NCBI GenBank assembly: GCA_024919035.1
Contig: CP103442.1
Span: 558,001-622,000, forward strand
Origin: Methylophilaceae bacterium LSUCC0401
GTDB lineage: Bacteria > Pseudomonadota > Gammaproteobacteria > Burkholderiales > Methylophilaceae
Reading direction: 5' to 3'
DNA length: 64,000 nucleotides
The notes under the pieces are model-generated. The model made no database searches, was not told the origin of the DNA, and saw nothing but the letters and a program-made list of their open reading frames with translations. Position 1 is the stretch's first letter; the number at the start of each line of letters is the position of its first letter. Shown in pieces: positions 25,626-35,771 of the stretch. The translations under genes were made by a program, and so were the position numbers.

Positions 25626-28034
25626 ATGGCACAAGAAAAAATAAATCCAATTACACCATTACTTCCTCTGAGGGATGTTGTTGTTTACCCTCAGCTTGTT
25701 ATTCCTCTATTCGTTGGCAGAGACAAGTCAATAAAGGCGATTGAAAAGGCTAATAATGGAGATAAACAAATTTTATTGGTTGCGCAAAAATCAGCAAATA
25801 AAGACGACCCAGATGTCAAAGATCTGTTTGAAATTGGAACTTTAGCTACAATTCTCCAAATGCTCAAACTTCCTGATGGGACTGTGAAGGTTTTAGTGGA
25901 GGGCATTGAAAGAATTCAGTTAACAAAATTTTTTGACTCAGGTGACTTTTGGTCTGCGGAATCAAAAATCATAAAATCTAAAGAAACTAAAGATAAAAAA
26001 TCGATCGCATTGATGAGAACATTATTTTCACAATTTGATCAGTATGTGAAACTGAATAAAAAGATACCCCCCGAGCTATTAACGACATTATCCTCAATTG
26101 AGGAACCTGGACGCATGGCTGATTCGATTGCTGCCAATTTAAACCTTAAATTAACAGACAAGCAAAAACTTCTGGAGTGTATTAATGTTCGAGATCGTTT
26201 AGATATCCTTTTATCGCTTCTCGAGGGTGAGCTCGATATTCTTCAAGTTGAAAAAAGGATTAGGGGTCGAGTTAAGCGACAAATGGAAAAATCTCAGAGA
26301 GAGTATTACCTAAACGAACAAGTCAAGGCAATTCAAAAAGAACTTGGTGAACAAGATGAGATGGCTGAATTTGAGGAACTCGAAAAGAAAATAAGCTCAA
26401 TTGGTATGTCGAAAGAGGCGCAAGAAAAGTGCACCAGTGAGTTAAGGAAGTTGAAGATGATGTCTCCCATGTCTGCTGAAGCGTCTGTGGTCCGAACCTA
26501 TATTGAAACACTTTTAAATCTGCCTTGGGCGAACAAAACAAAGATTAATTCAAGTTTAAAGGATGCTGAAAATACCCTAAATTTAGACCACCATGGATTA
26601 GATAAAGTTAAGGAAAGGATTATTGAATATTTGGCTGTTCAGCAACGTGTTGATAAAGTTAAGTCACCAATCCTTTGCCTTGTGGGACCCCCTGGTGTTG
26701 GTAAAACATCCCTAGGTCAAAGCATAGCTAAAGCGGTCAACAGAAAATTTATACGTATGGCCTTGGGCGGTGTCCGTGATGAGTCAGAAATTAGAGGACA
26801 TCGAAAAACTTACATTGGTTCAATGACGGGTAAAGTTCTTCAAAACATGACCAAAGTAGGTGTCAATAACCCTTTATTCCTTTTGGATGAAGTGGATAAA
26901 ATGGGTCAGGATTTTAGAGGAGATCCATCATCAGCCTTACTAGAGGTATTGGACCCCGAGCAAAATCATACTTTTGCAGATCATTATGCTGAGGTTGAAT
27001 ATGATTTATCTGATGTTATGTTTGTGGCAACAGCAAATACATTAAATATTCCTGAGCCACTCTTAGATCGAATGGAAATTATTCGATTACCTGGGTACAC
27101 AGAACAAGAAAAAATTGATATTGCTATGACTCATCTTGTGCCCAAGCAATTAAAGTCTCATGGATTGAAAAAAAATGAGCTCACAATAACGCAATCAGCT
27201 GTGAAAAGTATTATCCAATTTTATACACGAGAAGCTGGTGTGAGAAAACTTGAACAAGAGATTGCAAAAATTTGTCGAAAATCTGTTAAGCAATTATTGA
27301 CCAAAAGAAAGCTTACTAAAATTTCCGTCACAGCAAAAAATATTGATGACTTTTTAGGCGTTAAAATTTTTGATATTGGTTTAGCTGCAAAGAAAAATCA
27401 AATCGGTCAAGTTACAGGACTCGCATGGACTCAAGTTGGTGGGGAATTACTGACAATTGAATCAATTATTATGCCGGGTAAGGGCAAAATTAATTTAACG
27501 GGAAAACTCGGTGATGTGATGAAAGAGTCAATTCATGCTGCACTGAGCGTGGTAAGAAGTCGATCATCGAAGCTCAATATTCCTGTAGATTTTTACGAAA
27601 AAAATGACTTTCATATTCACTTACCTGAGGCTGCAACTCCAAAGGATGGTCCAAGTGCCGGAATTGGTATGACCACGGCAATCATATCATCACTCACAAG
27701 CATTCCAGTTCGATCTGATGTTGCCATGACGGGTGAAATTACCTTGAGGGGAGAGGTCTTACCCATCGGCGGCCTTAAAGAAAAGTTATTAGCAGCGCAT
27801 CGCGGTGGTATAAAGAAGGTGATTATTCCCAATTTAAATAGTAAAGATCTCATTGATATATCAAATGAGGTATTGGCAAAAGTCGAAATAATTCCCGTTA
27901 AAACGATTGATGAAGTGTTAAAAATTGCATTAACAAAAGATCCAGCAAGCGTTAATTTTTTGAAAAAAAATGCCACAAAAAAATCTCTGAATAAAGACAA
28001 TTTAGTGAAAATTGATAAATCTGTCGCCCACTAA
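25626..28034 (+). CDS. lon: ATP-dependent protease Lon
   Basis: Lon degrades misfolded and regulatory proteins. The 802 residues comprise the substrate-binding N-domain (PLLPLRDVVVYP at the start), the AAA+ module with Walker A GPPGVGKT (354-361) and the protease domain with the Ser-Lys dyad S677 (KDGPSAG) and K720 (GGLKEKLLAA), spaced 43 residues as in E. coli. It has its own heat-shock-like promoter. No HU gene follows before the tRNAs. Confidence 0.98.
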   Translation: MAQEKINPITPLLPLRDVVVYPQLVIPLFVGRDKSIKAIEKANNGDKQILLVAQKSANKDDPDVKDLFEIGTLATILQMLKLPDGTVKVLVEGIERIQLTKFFDSGDFWSAESKIIKSKETKDKKSIALMRTLFSQFDQYVKLNKKIPPELLTTLSSIEEPGRMADSIAANLNLKLTDKQKLLECINVRDRLDILLSLLEGELDILQVEKRIRGRVKRQMEKSQREYYLNEQVKAIQKELGEQDEMAEFEELEKKISSIGMSKEAQEKCTSELRKLKMMSPMSAEASVVRTYIETLLNLPWANKTKINSSLKDAENTLNLDHHGLDKVKERIIEYLAVQQRVDKVKSPILCLVGPPGVGKTSLGQSIAKAVNRKFIRMALGGVRDESEIRGHRKTYIGSMTGKVLQNMTKVGVNNPLFLLDEVDKMGQDFRGDPSSALLEVLDPEQNHTFADHYAEVEYDLSDVMFVATANTLNIPEPLLDRMEIIRLPGYTEQEKIDIAMTHLVPKQLKSHGLKKNELTITQSAVKSIIQFYTREAGVRKLEQEIAKICRKSVKQLLTKRKLTKISVTAKNIDDFLGVKIFDIGLAAKKNQIGQVTGLAWTQVGGELLTIESIIMPGKGKINLTGKLGDVMKESIHAALSVVRSRSSKLNIPVDFYEKNDFHIHLPEAATPKDGPSAGIGMTTAIISSLTSIPVRSDVAMTGEITLRGEVLPIGGLKEKLLAAHRGGIKKVIIPNLNSKDLIDISNEVLAKVEIIPVKTIDEVLKIALTKDPASVNFLKKNATKKSLNKDNLVKIDKSVAH

Positions 28035-28090
28035 AATAAGCTAGCATTTCATAGGTACTTATTGTAGAATGGCGTCCTCGATATTATTTT

Positions 28091-28166
28091 GGGTGCTTAG
28101 CTCAGTTGGTAGAGCGTCGCCCTTACAAGGCGAATGTCGGCGGTTCGACCCCGTCAGCACCCACCA
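28091..28166 (+). tRNA. tRNA-Val (anticodon UAC)
   Basis: The 76-nt gene has acceptor stem GGGTGCT/AGCACCC, D-arm AGCTCAGTTGGTAGAGC, anticodon loop CTTACAA (UAC) and an encoded CCA. It sits between lon and tRNA-Asp, 6 bases before the latter, so the two are probably one transcript. A TAGAAT hexamer 20 bases upstream is a possible -10. Confidence 0.98.
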
Positions 28167-28172
28167 AAATAA

Positions 28173-28249
28173 GGAGTGGTAGTTCAGTTGGTTAGAATAC
28201 CGGCCTGTCACGCCGGGGGTCGCGGGTTCGAGTCCCGTCCACTCCGCCA
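28173..28249 (+). tRNA. tRNA-Asp (anticodon GUC)
   Basis: The 77-nt gene has acceptor stem GGAGTGG/CCACTCC, anticodon stem CCGGC/GCCGG with loop CTGTCAC (GUC), T-arm GGGTTCGAGTCCC and an encoded CCA. The tRNA-Val/tRNA-Asp pair upstream of ppiD is common in betaproteobacteria. Confidence 0.98.
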
Positions 28250-28290
28250 ACTTTTTTAGAACTTTTTGATTCTGTAAGGTCATAAAATTC

Positions 28291-30174
28291 ATGTTAGAAA
28301 CCATAAGAAATGGACTAGAAAAAAAATGGGCTAAAGTTGTTTTAGCCATTATTGTCGTGCCCTTTGCTTTGTTTGGTATTGATTCTTATTTGAACTCAAT
28401 GGGCTCTAATGTCACTGTGGCTTCAGTGAATAACTTTAAAATCACTGCTCAGGATTTTCAAAGATCGATGATGGTCCTTCAAGAAAGACTTGATGCTGAA
28501 GGTCAAGACCGTTCTATTCTTCAATCTCCTGAATTAAAAAAAAGTGTCATAGAGTCTTTAGTTGATAGTCAGCTGATCAAAGAAGCGGTTAATAAATATA
28601 ATTTTCGTATTTCGAACGATCAATTAACCACCTATCTGGTTGGCATGCCTGATTTCCAAGAAAACGGAAAATTCTCTCAACAACGCTATGATCAAATCGT
28701 CCAATATAATGGACTCACTCCAAAAAAATTAGAGGATCAAATTCGTGGCGATATGGCTACCCAGCAAATCCAGGGTACCTTAGCAAACTTATCTTACTAT
28801 CCAAAAAACAAGATTGATGATATCGCCAAAATCGCTTATCAAAAGCGCCATGTGAAACTATACGATATGCTATTAAAAGATTACGAAGCAGCCGTTAAGG
28901 TTTCTGATGAAGAGCTCAATGCTTTTTACAATGACAATCCCTCTTCTTTTATTCGTCCCGATCAAGTGAAAATTAACTTCGTGGTCTATTCTGTCGCCAA
29001 TATTGTGCCAAATATTAATGTTACAGATGAAGATATCAAGGCGTTTTATGAGGCTAACAAGGCAAATTATGAGGGTGCCGAAGAAAGATCTGCCAGTCAT
29101 ATTTTATTTTTAGCAGATAAGTCTTTATCTAACGATGAACTAACCAAAGTAAAAACGCAGGCTGAAAAGGTGTTAGCTGACCTAAAAAAAAATCCAAAGA
29201 AGTTTTCTGAATATGCCAAAAAATATTCACAAGATCCGGAGTCAGCAAAAAATGATGGTTCACTGGGATTTTTCAAGCGGGGAGTTATGGTTAAGGAGTT
29301 TGAAGAGTCTGTTTATTCGATGAAGAAGGGTGCAATTTCTGAATTAGTCCAATCTGATTTTGGTTTTCATATCATTCGTCTTGATGATATAAAGGGTGAT
29401 CAAGTTACTTTTGCTGATGTTAAGCCTCAAATTAAAGGTGAGCTCATATTTCAAAAAGCTCTCGAACAATACAATACGAATGCTGAAGACTTTAGCAACA
29501 TGGTCTATGAAAGTAATGATTCACTCCAGCCTGTCATTGATAAGTATAGTTTAGATGTTCAACAGAGTCAGTGGTTGTCAAAACAAGACGCAGAGAAATT
29601 CTTCAATAATCCAGTGTTCGCTGATGCTGTTTTTGATAAAACCAATATTGAAAATAAATTTAATACACCTGCCATCGAAGTTTCGCCAAATAATTTAGTC
29701 TCTGCGCGTGTTGTTGACTTTAGAAAATCGGAGACCAGACCTTTTGAAGAAGTTAAGTCAGAAATTAAAGATTTTTTAAAAAAACGCAATGCTCAAGAAA
29801 ACTTAATTAATGATGGAAATAAGCTAGTTGCAAGCCTTCAAGATAGCTCTGCAACAGAACCAAAGTGGTTTGATGATTTGATGATTGATCGTTCGGATAA
29901 ACAGGGATTATCTGATGTTATTGCTGAGGAAATTTTCAAATTAAACTCTTCAAGCCTCCCTGTCTATTCAGGTATCTTTGATCCCAAAGGAGAGTTTATT
30001 GTGATTAAGCTTGATAAGGTAAGCAGTGAGGATATTGGAGCTGAAGACATTGAATTTTTTAATGAAGAGTTTTTATCAGCAATCGATAAGGAAATCGAAA
30101 GAGCTTACATCGAAGATTTGAGAGCTGATTCAAAAATAAAAATCAACTCCAAATTTCTTCAATTTAATGATTAG
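28291..30174 (+). CDS. ppiD: Periplasmic folding chaperone PpiD (SurA-like, parvulin domain)
   Basis: PpiD is anchored in the inner membrane and assists folding of exported proteins. The 627 residues begin with a cytoplasmic stub and one transmembrane helix (VVLAIIVVPFALFGIDSYL, about residues 16-34), then SurA-N-like helices and one parvulin domain (SASHILFLAD to QSDFGFHIIRLDDI, about residues 268-370). Its position after lon and the tRNAs follows the usual proteobacterial order. It ends 4 bases before the convergent fabI. Confidence 0.95.
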   Translation: MLETIRNGLEKKWAKVVLAIIVVPFALFGIDSYLNSMGSNVTVASVNNFKITAQDFQRSMMVLQERLDAEGQDRSILQSPELKKSVIESLVDSQLIKEAVNKYNFRISNDQLTTYLVGMPDFQENGKFSQQRYDQIVQYNGLTPKKLEDQIRGDMATQQIQGTLANLSYYPKNKIDDIAKIAYQKRHVKLYDMLLKDYEAAVKVSDEELNAFYNDNPSSFIRPDQVKINFVVYSVANIVPNINVTDEDIKAFYEANKANYEGAEERSASHILFLADKSLSNDELTKVKTQAEKVLADLKKNPKKFSEYAKKYSQDPESAKNDGSLGFFKRGVMVKEFEESVYSMKKGAISELVQSDFGFHIIRLDDIKGDQVTFADVKPQIKGELIFQKALEQYNTNAEDFSNMVYESNDSLQPVIDKYSLDVQQSQWLSKQDAEKFFNNPVFADAVFDKTNIENKFNTPAIEVSPNNLVSARVVDFRKSETRPFEEVKSEIKDFLKKRNAQENLINDGNKLVASLQDSSATEPKWFDDLMIDRSDKQGLSDVIAEEIFKLNSSSLPVYSGIFDPKGEFIVIKLDKVSSEDIGAEDIEFFNEEFLSAIDKEIERAYIEDLRADSKIKINSKFLQFND

Positions 30175-30178
30175 ATAA

Positions 30179-30961
30179 TTATTCAATCGCTCCTGCAGCA
30201 GTGATATTCATTCCACCATCTACGTAAGTTACCTCACCGGTAATTCCGCTCGCAAGGTCACTGCACAAAAATGCTGCAACATTACCAACCTCATCAATTG
30301 TTACATTTCTTCTTAAAGAGGCATGTTTCTCATTAAAGGAATACATCTTATCAAAATCAGAAATGCCTGAAGCAGCCAAAGTTTTAATGGGACCCGCTGA
30401 AACAGCATTCACTCTTATTCCTTTCGGACCCAAGCTTTGGGACATATAACGAACATTTGCCTCTAAACTTGCTTTAGCAAGACCCATAACATTATAGTTA
30501 GGCATTGTCCGTTCAGCACCCAGATAGCTCACTGTCAATAAGCTTGCATTAGGAGATAACATCGGTAAGGCTGCTTTGGCCAACGCTGTAAAGCTGTATG
30601 AGCTTACATCATGAGCAATTCTAAAATTTTCTCGGGAAGTATTTTCAACAAAATCACCTTGAAGAGCCTCTTTTGGAACAAATGCAATCGAGTGTACAAT
30701 GACATCAACTGAATTCCAATAGGTTTTTAGCTTAACGAACAGATCATTTATTTGATCATCAAATGAAACATCACATGGTAGAACAATATCCGAATTAAAA
30801 TTAGCAGCCAATTTTCTAACACGTTGTTCATGCTTATCAACTTGATGCGTAAAGGCTAATTCAGCCCCTTGTTGATGCATTGCATTGGCGATACCATAAG
30901 CAATCGAACGGTCACTAAGTAATCCTAAAATTAAAACTCGTTTATTTTTTAAAAAAGACAT
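30179..30961 (-). CDS. fabI: Enoyl-[acyl-carrier-protein] reductase (NADH) FabI
   Basis: FabI performs the last reduction in each fatty-acid elongation cycle. The 260-residue short-chain dehydrogenase starts with the glycine-rich segment [15 protein letters not shown], and has the catalytic region [20 protein letters not shown] containing the Tyr-X6-Lys pair. The sequence ISAGPIKT-type stretch ([14 protein letters not shown]) is typical of FabI. It lies 24 bases downstream of the ABC permease gene, in a common betaproteobacterial order. Confidence 0.97.
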   Translation of the reverse strand: MSFLKNKRVLILGLLSDRSIAYGIANAMHQQGAELAFTHQVDKHEQRVRKLAANFNSDIVLPCDVSFDDQINDLFVKLKTYWNSVDVIVHSIAFVPKEALQGDFVENTSRENFRIAHDVSSYSFTALAKAALPMLSPNASLLTVSYLGAERTMPNYNVMGLAKASLEANVRYMSQSLGPKGIRVNAVSAGPIKTLAASGISDFDKMYSFNEKHASLRRNVTIDEVGNVAAFLCSDLASGITGEVTYVDGGMNITAAGAIE

Positions 30962-30985
30962 ATGTACCTCATAGCGATGATGATA

Positions 30986-31798
30986 TTAAGTATTTTGGTC
31001 GAAGTTATCTCTTAGACCCTCCCCAAGTAGATTATAACCTAATACAGTAATCAAAATTGCTAATCCAGGGAACAGTGATAACCACCATGCAAATTGAATA
31101 TACTCTTTGCCATCTGTCAGAATATTGCCCCATGATGCTGTTGGAGCCTGCACACCTAGACCAAGAAAACTCAAACCTGATTCAATCAGCACAGCACTTG
31201 CCACACCTAAAACAGTACTCACAATGATGGGCCCAAGGCTATTTGGAAGCAGATGGGTTAGAATAATTCTAAGATCACTGGCACCAATAGTTTCAGCCGC
31301 TAAAATGAAATCTCTTTCTTTGAGGCTTAAAAATTCAGCACGCACTAGACGGGTTACACCCATCCAAGATGTCAGACCAATAACTATCATAATATTCCAT
31401 ATAGAGGGCGTTAAAAACGCAATGACAGCAAGTATTAGAAAGAATGAAGGGATGGATAACATTACATCTACCAACCGCATAATTAGGGTATCAGTTATAC
31501 CTCTATAGAACCCAGCGATAGAGCCTAGAACAATACCAATGAGTGTCGAGATACCCACTGCAACAATACCAACCAAAAGTGAAATTTGGGCACCATGCAG
31601 CATTCTTGAGAAAACATCCCGACCAAGCGCATCTGTTCCCATAATATGTTGTTTATTTGGAGACACCAATATTGATTGGATGTCTATGTAATTTGGATCA
31701 TAAGGGCTTAGGTGGCTAGCAAACAAAGCTAGAATAGCAATTAGCAGAATGATAATTAATCCAGCAAGTGCTAATGGATTCTTAATTATTTTTTTCAT
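30986..31798 (-). CDS. Peptide-type ABC transporter permease (DppC/OppC family)
   Basis: This 270-residue inner-membrane subunit has the family N-terminal helix, the phrase HIMGTDALGRDVFSRMLHGA that marks OppC/DppC proteins, and the cytoplasmic EAA loop (EFLSLKERDFILAAETIGAS...ILPNSL region). It overlaps the upstream permease by 4 bases. No ATPase gene follows; fabI comes next. Substrate is probably peptides but is not proven. Confidence 0.93.
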   Translation of the reverse strand: MKKIIKNPLALAGLIIILLIAILALFASHLSPYDPNYIDIQSILVSPNKQHIMGTDALGRDVFSRMLHGAQISLLVGIVAVGISTLIGIVLGSIAGFYRGITDTLIMRLVDVMLSIPSFFLILAVIAFLTPSIWNIMIVIGLTSWMGVTRLVRAEFLSLKERDFILAAETIGASDLRIILTHLLPNSLGPIIVSTVLGVASAVLIESGLSFLGLGVQAPTASWGNILTDGKEYIQFAWWLSLFPGLAILITVLGYNLLGEGLRDNFDQNT

Positions 31799-32814
31799 TT
31801 ACTCAGACCTCTTCTAATTCTTGGGTCTGCCCATGCATAGGATAAATCTGCAATCAAATTTCCTAATAAAGTTAAAATCGATCCAATGGTTAAAATACCC
31901 ATGACTACAGGAAAGTCTCGCATTAACACGGCGTCATAAAACAATTTTCCCATCCCGGGAATCGCAAAAATAGATTCAGCAATCACCGAGCCACCTATGA
32001 GACCAGGAATTGAAAGTCCTAGTATAGTGATGAGTGGTAAAAGCGCGTTTTTAAGAGTGTGAACAAAGATCACTTTTTTTTCATACAAGCCTTTTGCTCT
32101 CGCTGTTTTAATAAAATCTTGATTAAGAATTTCGATCATTCCGTTTCGAACATAGAGGGAAATTCCTGCTAACCCACTAAGACAGGAAATAAAAACAGGA
32201 AGAATGAGATGTTTGAGCATATCAATAAATTGGGTAATGAGACCCATTTGTTCATAACCAATTGAGTGCAAACCAGATATGGGTAAAATTTGATTCGAAA
32301 CACCCAATGAATACATTAATAATAGAGCCAGCCAAAAACCAGGGATAGCAAAACCAACAAATACAAAAAGGGTAATCAGTCTATCCGGTATTTTATTTTT
32401 CCTGATGGCAGCAATTGTTCCAAGAACAATTGATATAGAAAAAATTAAAAAAATAGTTAATAAATTGATTAGTAAGGTAATCGGTAAGGCTTTTTGAATC
32501 AATCCGGGTTTAATATTACCATTCTTATCTTTTTCTTGCCAAAGCACCGGCCTTTGGTGGGACGCAAACGAGTGTCCAAAATCAAGTTTTGCGATTCGTT
32601 TTAACCATAATCCATATTGAACAATGATTGGTTTATCAAGGTTATACATTTCACGTAATTTTTGTCTTGACTCTTCACTTGCTTTTGGATTAAAAGCTGA
32701 CTCATTAGAAGTAATGTCACCTGGAGCCAGATGCATGATAAAAAATGAAATAAGGCTGATACCAATTAACATTGGGATCATCCATATAATTCTTTTTAAT
32801 AAGTATTTCAGCAT
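31795..32814 (-). CDS. Peptide-type ABC transporter permease (DppB/OppB family)
   Basis: The 339-residue partner permease begins MLKYLLKRIIWMIPMLIGIS and has the EAA loop QDFIKTARAKGLYEKKVIFVHTLKNALLP in its family form. Six transmembrane helices are apparent. Its first base coincides with the last base of the binding-protein gene and its end overlaps the second permease, so the three genes form one operon. Confidence 0.93.
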   Translation of the reverse strand: MLKYLLKRIIWMIPMLIGISLISFFIMHLAPGDITSNESAFNPKASEESRQKLREMYNLDKPIIVQYGLWLKRIAKLDFGHSFASHQRPVLWQEKDKNGNIKPGLIQKALPITLLINLLTIFLIFSISIVLGTIAAIRKNKIPDRLITLFVFVGFAIPGFWLALLLMYSLGVSNQILPISGLHSIGYEQMGLITQFIDMLKHLILPVFISCLSGLAGISLYVRNGMIEILNQDFIKTARAKGLYEKKVIFVHTLKNALLPLITILGLSIPGLIGGSVIAESIFAIPGMGKLFYDAVLMRDFPVVMGILTIGSILTLLGNLIADLSYAWADPRIRRGLSK

Positions 32815-34439
32815 TACAGACTCATTTCATTTCTTCGAAATTTGGTTGGTACGAACCACTCATAATCATTGTGATATATCCCAGCGGGGGGAGATAATTT
32901 TTTTACCCCTTTTATTTTTTTGTGAATAGCGGATAGGCCATAACCTGCATATAAATATACAATAGGCTGATCTTCATAGAGGATTGCAGAAAATTCATCG
33001 TAAATAGCCTTCCTTTTTTCTTTATTTAGCTCTCGCCTTCCTTTTTCTAAAAGGTCATCAACTCTTTTATTCGAGTAACCAATAAAATTAAACTGTCCAG
33101 GCCCTTGCTGGCTTGAATGCCAGATACTATATTGGTCTGGATCTAGAGACAAACTCCACCCTAGAACAACCGCTTGAAACTCTCCTGTTTTAATAAATCT
33201 ATTTACAAAGCTTGCCCATTCAATAACACGGATAGATACATCGATACCAATATCCTGAAGACGACGCTGGATTAATACAGCTGTCATTTCTCTTTGCTTA
33301 TTTTGATTGGTTAAAATTTCAAATGAGAGCGGAATGCCATCTTTTTCATAGATATTATTATTCAAGCGATAACCTGATTTTTCTAATAATTCTTTTGCTT
33401 TTTGTGGGTTAAAGCTTAATTTTTTGATATTTTTATTTTCCCAGTAGGTGCCTGGCTTGTATGGGCTAGTAATTTCCTCACCAAGGCCAAGTAAAACACC
33501 ATCAATGATTTCTTGACGATCAATTGCGTAGCTAATGGCTTTCCTGATATTAATATCATCAAAAGGCTTTTTATTTAAATTAAAGCCAAAATAAGTGTAG
33601 CCATTACCCATTTCTTTATACAAATTTATTTTATTATTTAATTCAGACCTATTAGGAAAGACTCGTGAATATTGAATAGGATTTATACTCATTAAATCAA
33701 TATTGCCTGCAATTAATTCCATAAACTGTGAAGATAAGTCAGGAATAATTCGTGACACTTTATTTTCAATCAGTGGTTTGCCATGAATGGCATTCGGATT
33801 AGCTTTTAATTTTAACTGTTGTCCAGTTACCCATGAGTCTAAAGCGAAGTAGTTAGATCCCACCGGATTTAATGAAAAATAGGTGTTATTGATATCTTCA
33901 TTTTTAAGTAGATGTTCAGGGAGAATGTGAAGAGATGCCCAAGTCTCCAAGGCAGGGGCATAGGGCTCATTATATTTGGCAATAAATTGATAATCATTTA
34001 CACATTCGGCAGAAGAGACTAGTTGGTAGTCAGACCCATATGGGGTTCGAGTATCTGGATGCGTTACTGCTTTCCAAGTAAAAAGTACATCTTTACATGT
34101 GATAGGCTGTTCATCAGACCATTTTTTTTGAGTTTTTAAATTAAATTTAATGGTTTTGTAGTCTTTAGAAACTTCCCAGCTTTCTGCCAAATCTCCTTCA
34201 AATTCAAGATTCTCATCATATTTCAAGAGGGAATTAAAGATTTGTCCAGCAATCGCAGAGGATGCACCATCACCTGCAATCATAGCAATGAGGTTATTAG
34301 GCTCACCAATCATTGCATTTGTAAGTGTGCCTCCAGATTCTTGAGAGGCTTCTTCATCGAAATTTATTACATCCTCAGTTTGTGATTTATTACATCCAAA
34401 AAGACAAATAAAAAAAAGTGAGGTAAGTATTAATCGCAT
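32814..34439 (-). CDS. Peptide-type ABC transporter substrate-binding lipoprotein (family 5)
   Basis: The 541-residue protein has a lipoprotein signal with C16 after LFG, and family-5 solute-binding motifs: AESWEVSKDYKTIKFNLK near residue 85, DDINIRKAISYAIDRQEI near residue 300, and the ILYEDQPIVYLY segment at the C-terminus. It would capture oligopeptides or another bulky substrate in the periplasm. It is first in the importer operon and 6 bases downstream of mltD, an association suggesting possible uptake of cell-wall peptides; that is inference. Confidence 0.92.
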   Translation of the reverse strand: MRLILTSLFFICLFGCNKSQTEDVINFDEEASQESGGTLTNAMIGEPNNLIAMIAGDGASSAIAGQIFNSLLKYDENLEFEGDLAESWEVSKDYKTIKFNLKTQKKWSDEQPITCKDVLFTWKAVTHPDTRTPYGSDYQLVSSAECVNDYQFIAKYNEPYAPALETWASLHILPEHLLKNEDINNTYFSLNPVGSNYFALDSWVTGQQLKLKANPNAIHGKPLIENKVSRIIPDLSSQFMELIAGNIDLMSINPIQYSRVFPNRSELNNKINLYKEMGNGYTYFGFNLNKKPFDDINIRKAISYAIDRQEIIDGVLLGLGEEITSPYKPGTYWENKNIKKLSFNPQKAKELLEKSGYRLNNNIYEKDGIPLSFEILTNQNKQREMTAVLIQRRLQDIGIDVSIRVIEWASFVNRFIKTGEFQAVVLGWSLSLDPDQYSIWHSSQQGPGQFNFIGYSNKRVDDLLEKGRRELNKEKRKAIYDEFSAILYEDQPIVYLYAGYGLSAIHKKIKGVKKLSPPAGIYHNDYEWFVPTKFRRNEMSL

Positions 34440-34445
34440 AAGGCA

Positions 34446-35771
34446 CTATTGGGGAATATCTATATACTTACCTACGATTATATTTGTACTCTTGAGTTCA
34501 TTAAACTCCATAATATCTTTGATCGGTATTTTATATTTTCTTGCGATTCCTCCCAGGGTATCCCCAGGACGTATTTTATGAGAAATTATGTTTGAATACG
34601 AGTAAAGATTGTTTGTAGTTATCGGATATTTTTTAAGGACATCCGGGGAGGAGGGTATAAGAATAATATTATTTTTTAAAGTCTGGTTACTTCTTAATTG
34701 ATTGATTTTAACTAATTCGTTGATATCAATATTGAATTTTTTTGCAACATGAGTTACTTTTTCACCTTTAATTGGCTTGTAAGTTATCCAATTAGTTAGA
34801 GGTTCAGTATTCTCTTTTAAATTTTTCATGAAAGTGTCAACGCTCTCAACCGGAAGTAAAATATCTTGAACACCGAAGTGAGCTTTCATTACTGGACGGT
34901 TGTGTTCAGCATTTAACAGTTGAAATTCCTCATAGGGAATATCTGCAAATTCAGCGGCAATATGGGTATCAATTTGATCTGGAACATTGACTACTTGGAA
35001 GTAGGGTTGATCAGGTATATCTTTTATAAACAGCTGAAATTTTTCTGGATCTTGAATAATTTGTTTTACTGCAAGCAGCTTTGGAACATAGTCCTTAGTT
35101 TCTCTTGGGAGGTTTAGAGAGTAATAATCTGTTGGTAATTTTCTCTTTTTATTTTTTAATATATCTCTTTTCACCCTTCCTTCCCCAGCATTGTAAGCGG
35201 CTAATGCTAATTCCCATGATCCAAATAAACCATGCAATTTCTCTAGATAATCAAGAGCTGCAGATGTAGAGTCAATAATATTTCTTCTTTTATCACGCCA
35301 CCAGTCTTGTTCTAAACCAAAAATTTTTCCAGTTGAGGGAATAAATTGCCAAACTCCAACTGCCTTTTGTCTTGAATTTGCTATAGGATTATAGGCACTT
35401 TCAATCATTGGTAATAATGCTATTTCCATCGGCATATTTCTTTTTTCAACTTCTTCGACGACATAGTAAAGGTAGCGTGATGATCTTTCAATCATGCGCT
35501 CAACATAATCAGGTCTTGATTGATACCAATTAATATACTTTTTTACTCGTTTATCATTCACATCCTTAATTTCAAAGCCATCACCAATTCTTTTCCATAA
35601 GCTTCTCTGGTTTTCAAGCATGTGACTCGAATCCGGTAAAAGCGGTACATGGTCATCAAACAACTCAAGGGTTACACCTTTAACATTTTCAATGGTTTCA
35701 GCATCTTGAAGGGTATTTGCGTAAGTTATGCTGGTTAAAAAAGCGAGTAGGGTTAGTACAAAAAATTTCAT
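34446..35771 (-). CDS. mltD: Membrane-bound lytic murein transglycosylase D
   Basis: It cleaves peptidoglycan glycan strands. The 441 residues have a signal peptide (about 1-18), an SLT domain with catalytic E124 in LLPMIESAYNP followed by AVGVWQFIPSTG, and two C-terminal LysM repeats (about 335-380 and 395-440, the second with RPGDTLGGIARKYKI). No lipobox cysteine is seen, unlike the E. coli lipoprotein. It is between gloB (head-to-tail, no gap) and the ABC importer. Confidence 0.94.
   Translation of the reverse strand: MKFFVLTLLAFLTSITYANTLQDAETIENVKGVTLELFDDHVPLLPDSSHMLENQRSLWKRIGDGFEIKDVNDKRVKKYINWYQSRPDYVERMIERSSRYLYYVVEEVEKRNMPMEIALLPMIESAYNPIANSRQKAVGVWQFIPSTGKIFGLEQDWWRDKRRNIIDSTSAALDYLEKLHGLFGSWELALAAYNAGEGRVKRDILKNKKRKLPTDYYSLNLPRETKDYVPKLLAVKQIIQDPEKFQLFIKDIPDQPYFQVVNVPDQIDTHIAAEFADIPYEEFQLLNAEHNRPVMKAHFGVQDILLPVESVDTFMKNLKENTEPLTNWITYKPIKGEKVTHVAKKFNIDINELVKINQLRSNQTLKNNIILIPSSPDVLKKYPITTNNLYSYSNIISHKIRPGDTLGGIARKYKIPIKDIMEFNELKSTNIIVGKYIDIPQ

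Noticed and set aside
28059-28349. Minus-strand 96-codon ORF across tRNA-Val, tRNA-Asp and the ppiD start
   Set aside because: Its peptide (GLEPATPG, LTGSNRRHSPCKG) is the usual antisense translation of tRNA genes and conflicts with ppiD.
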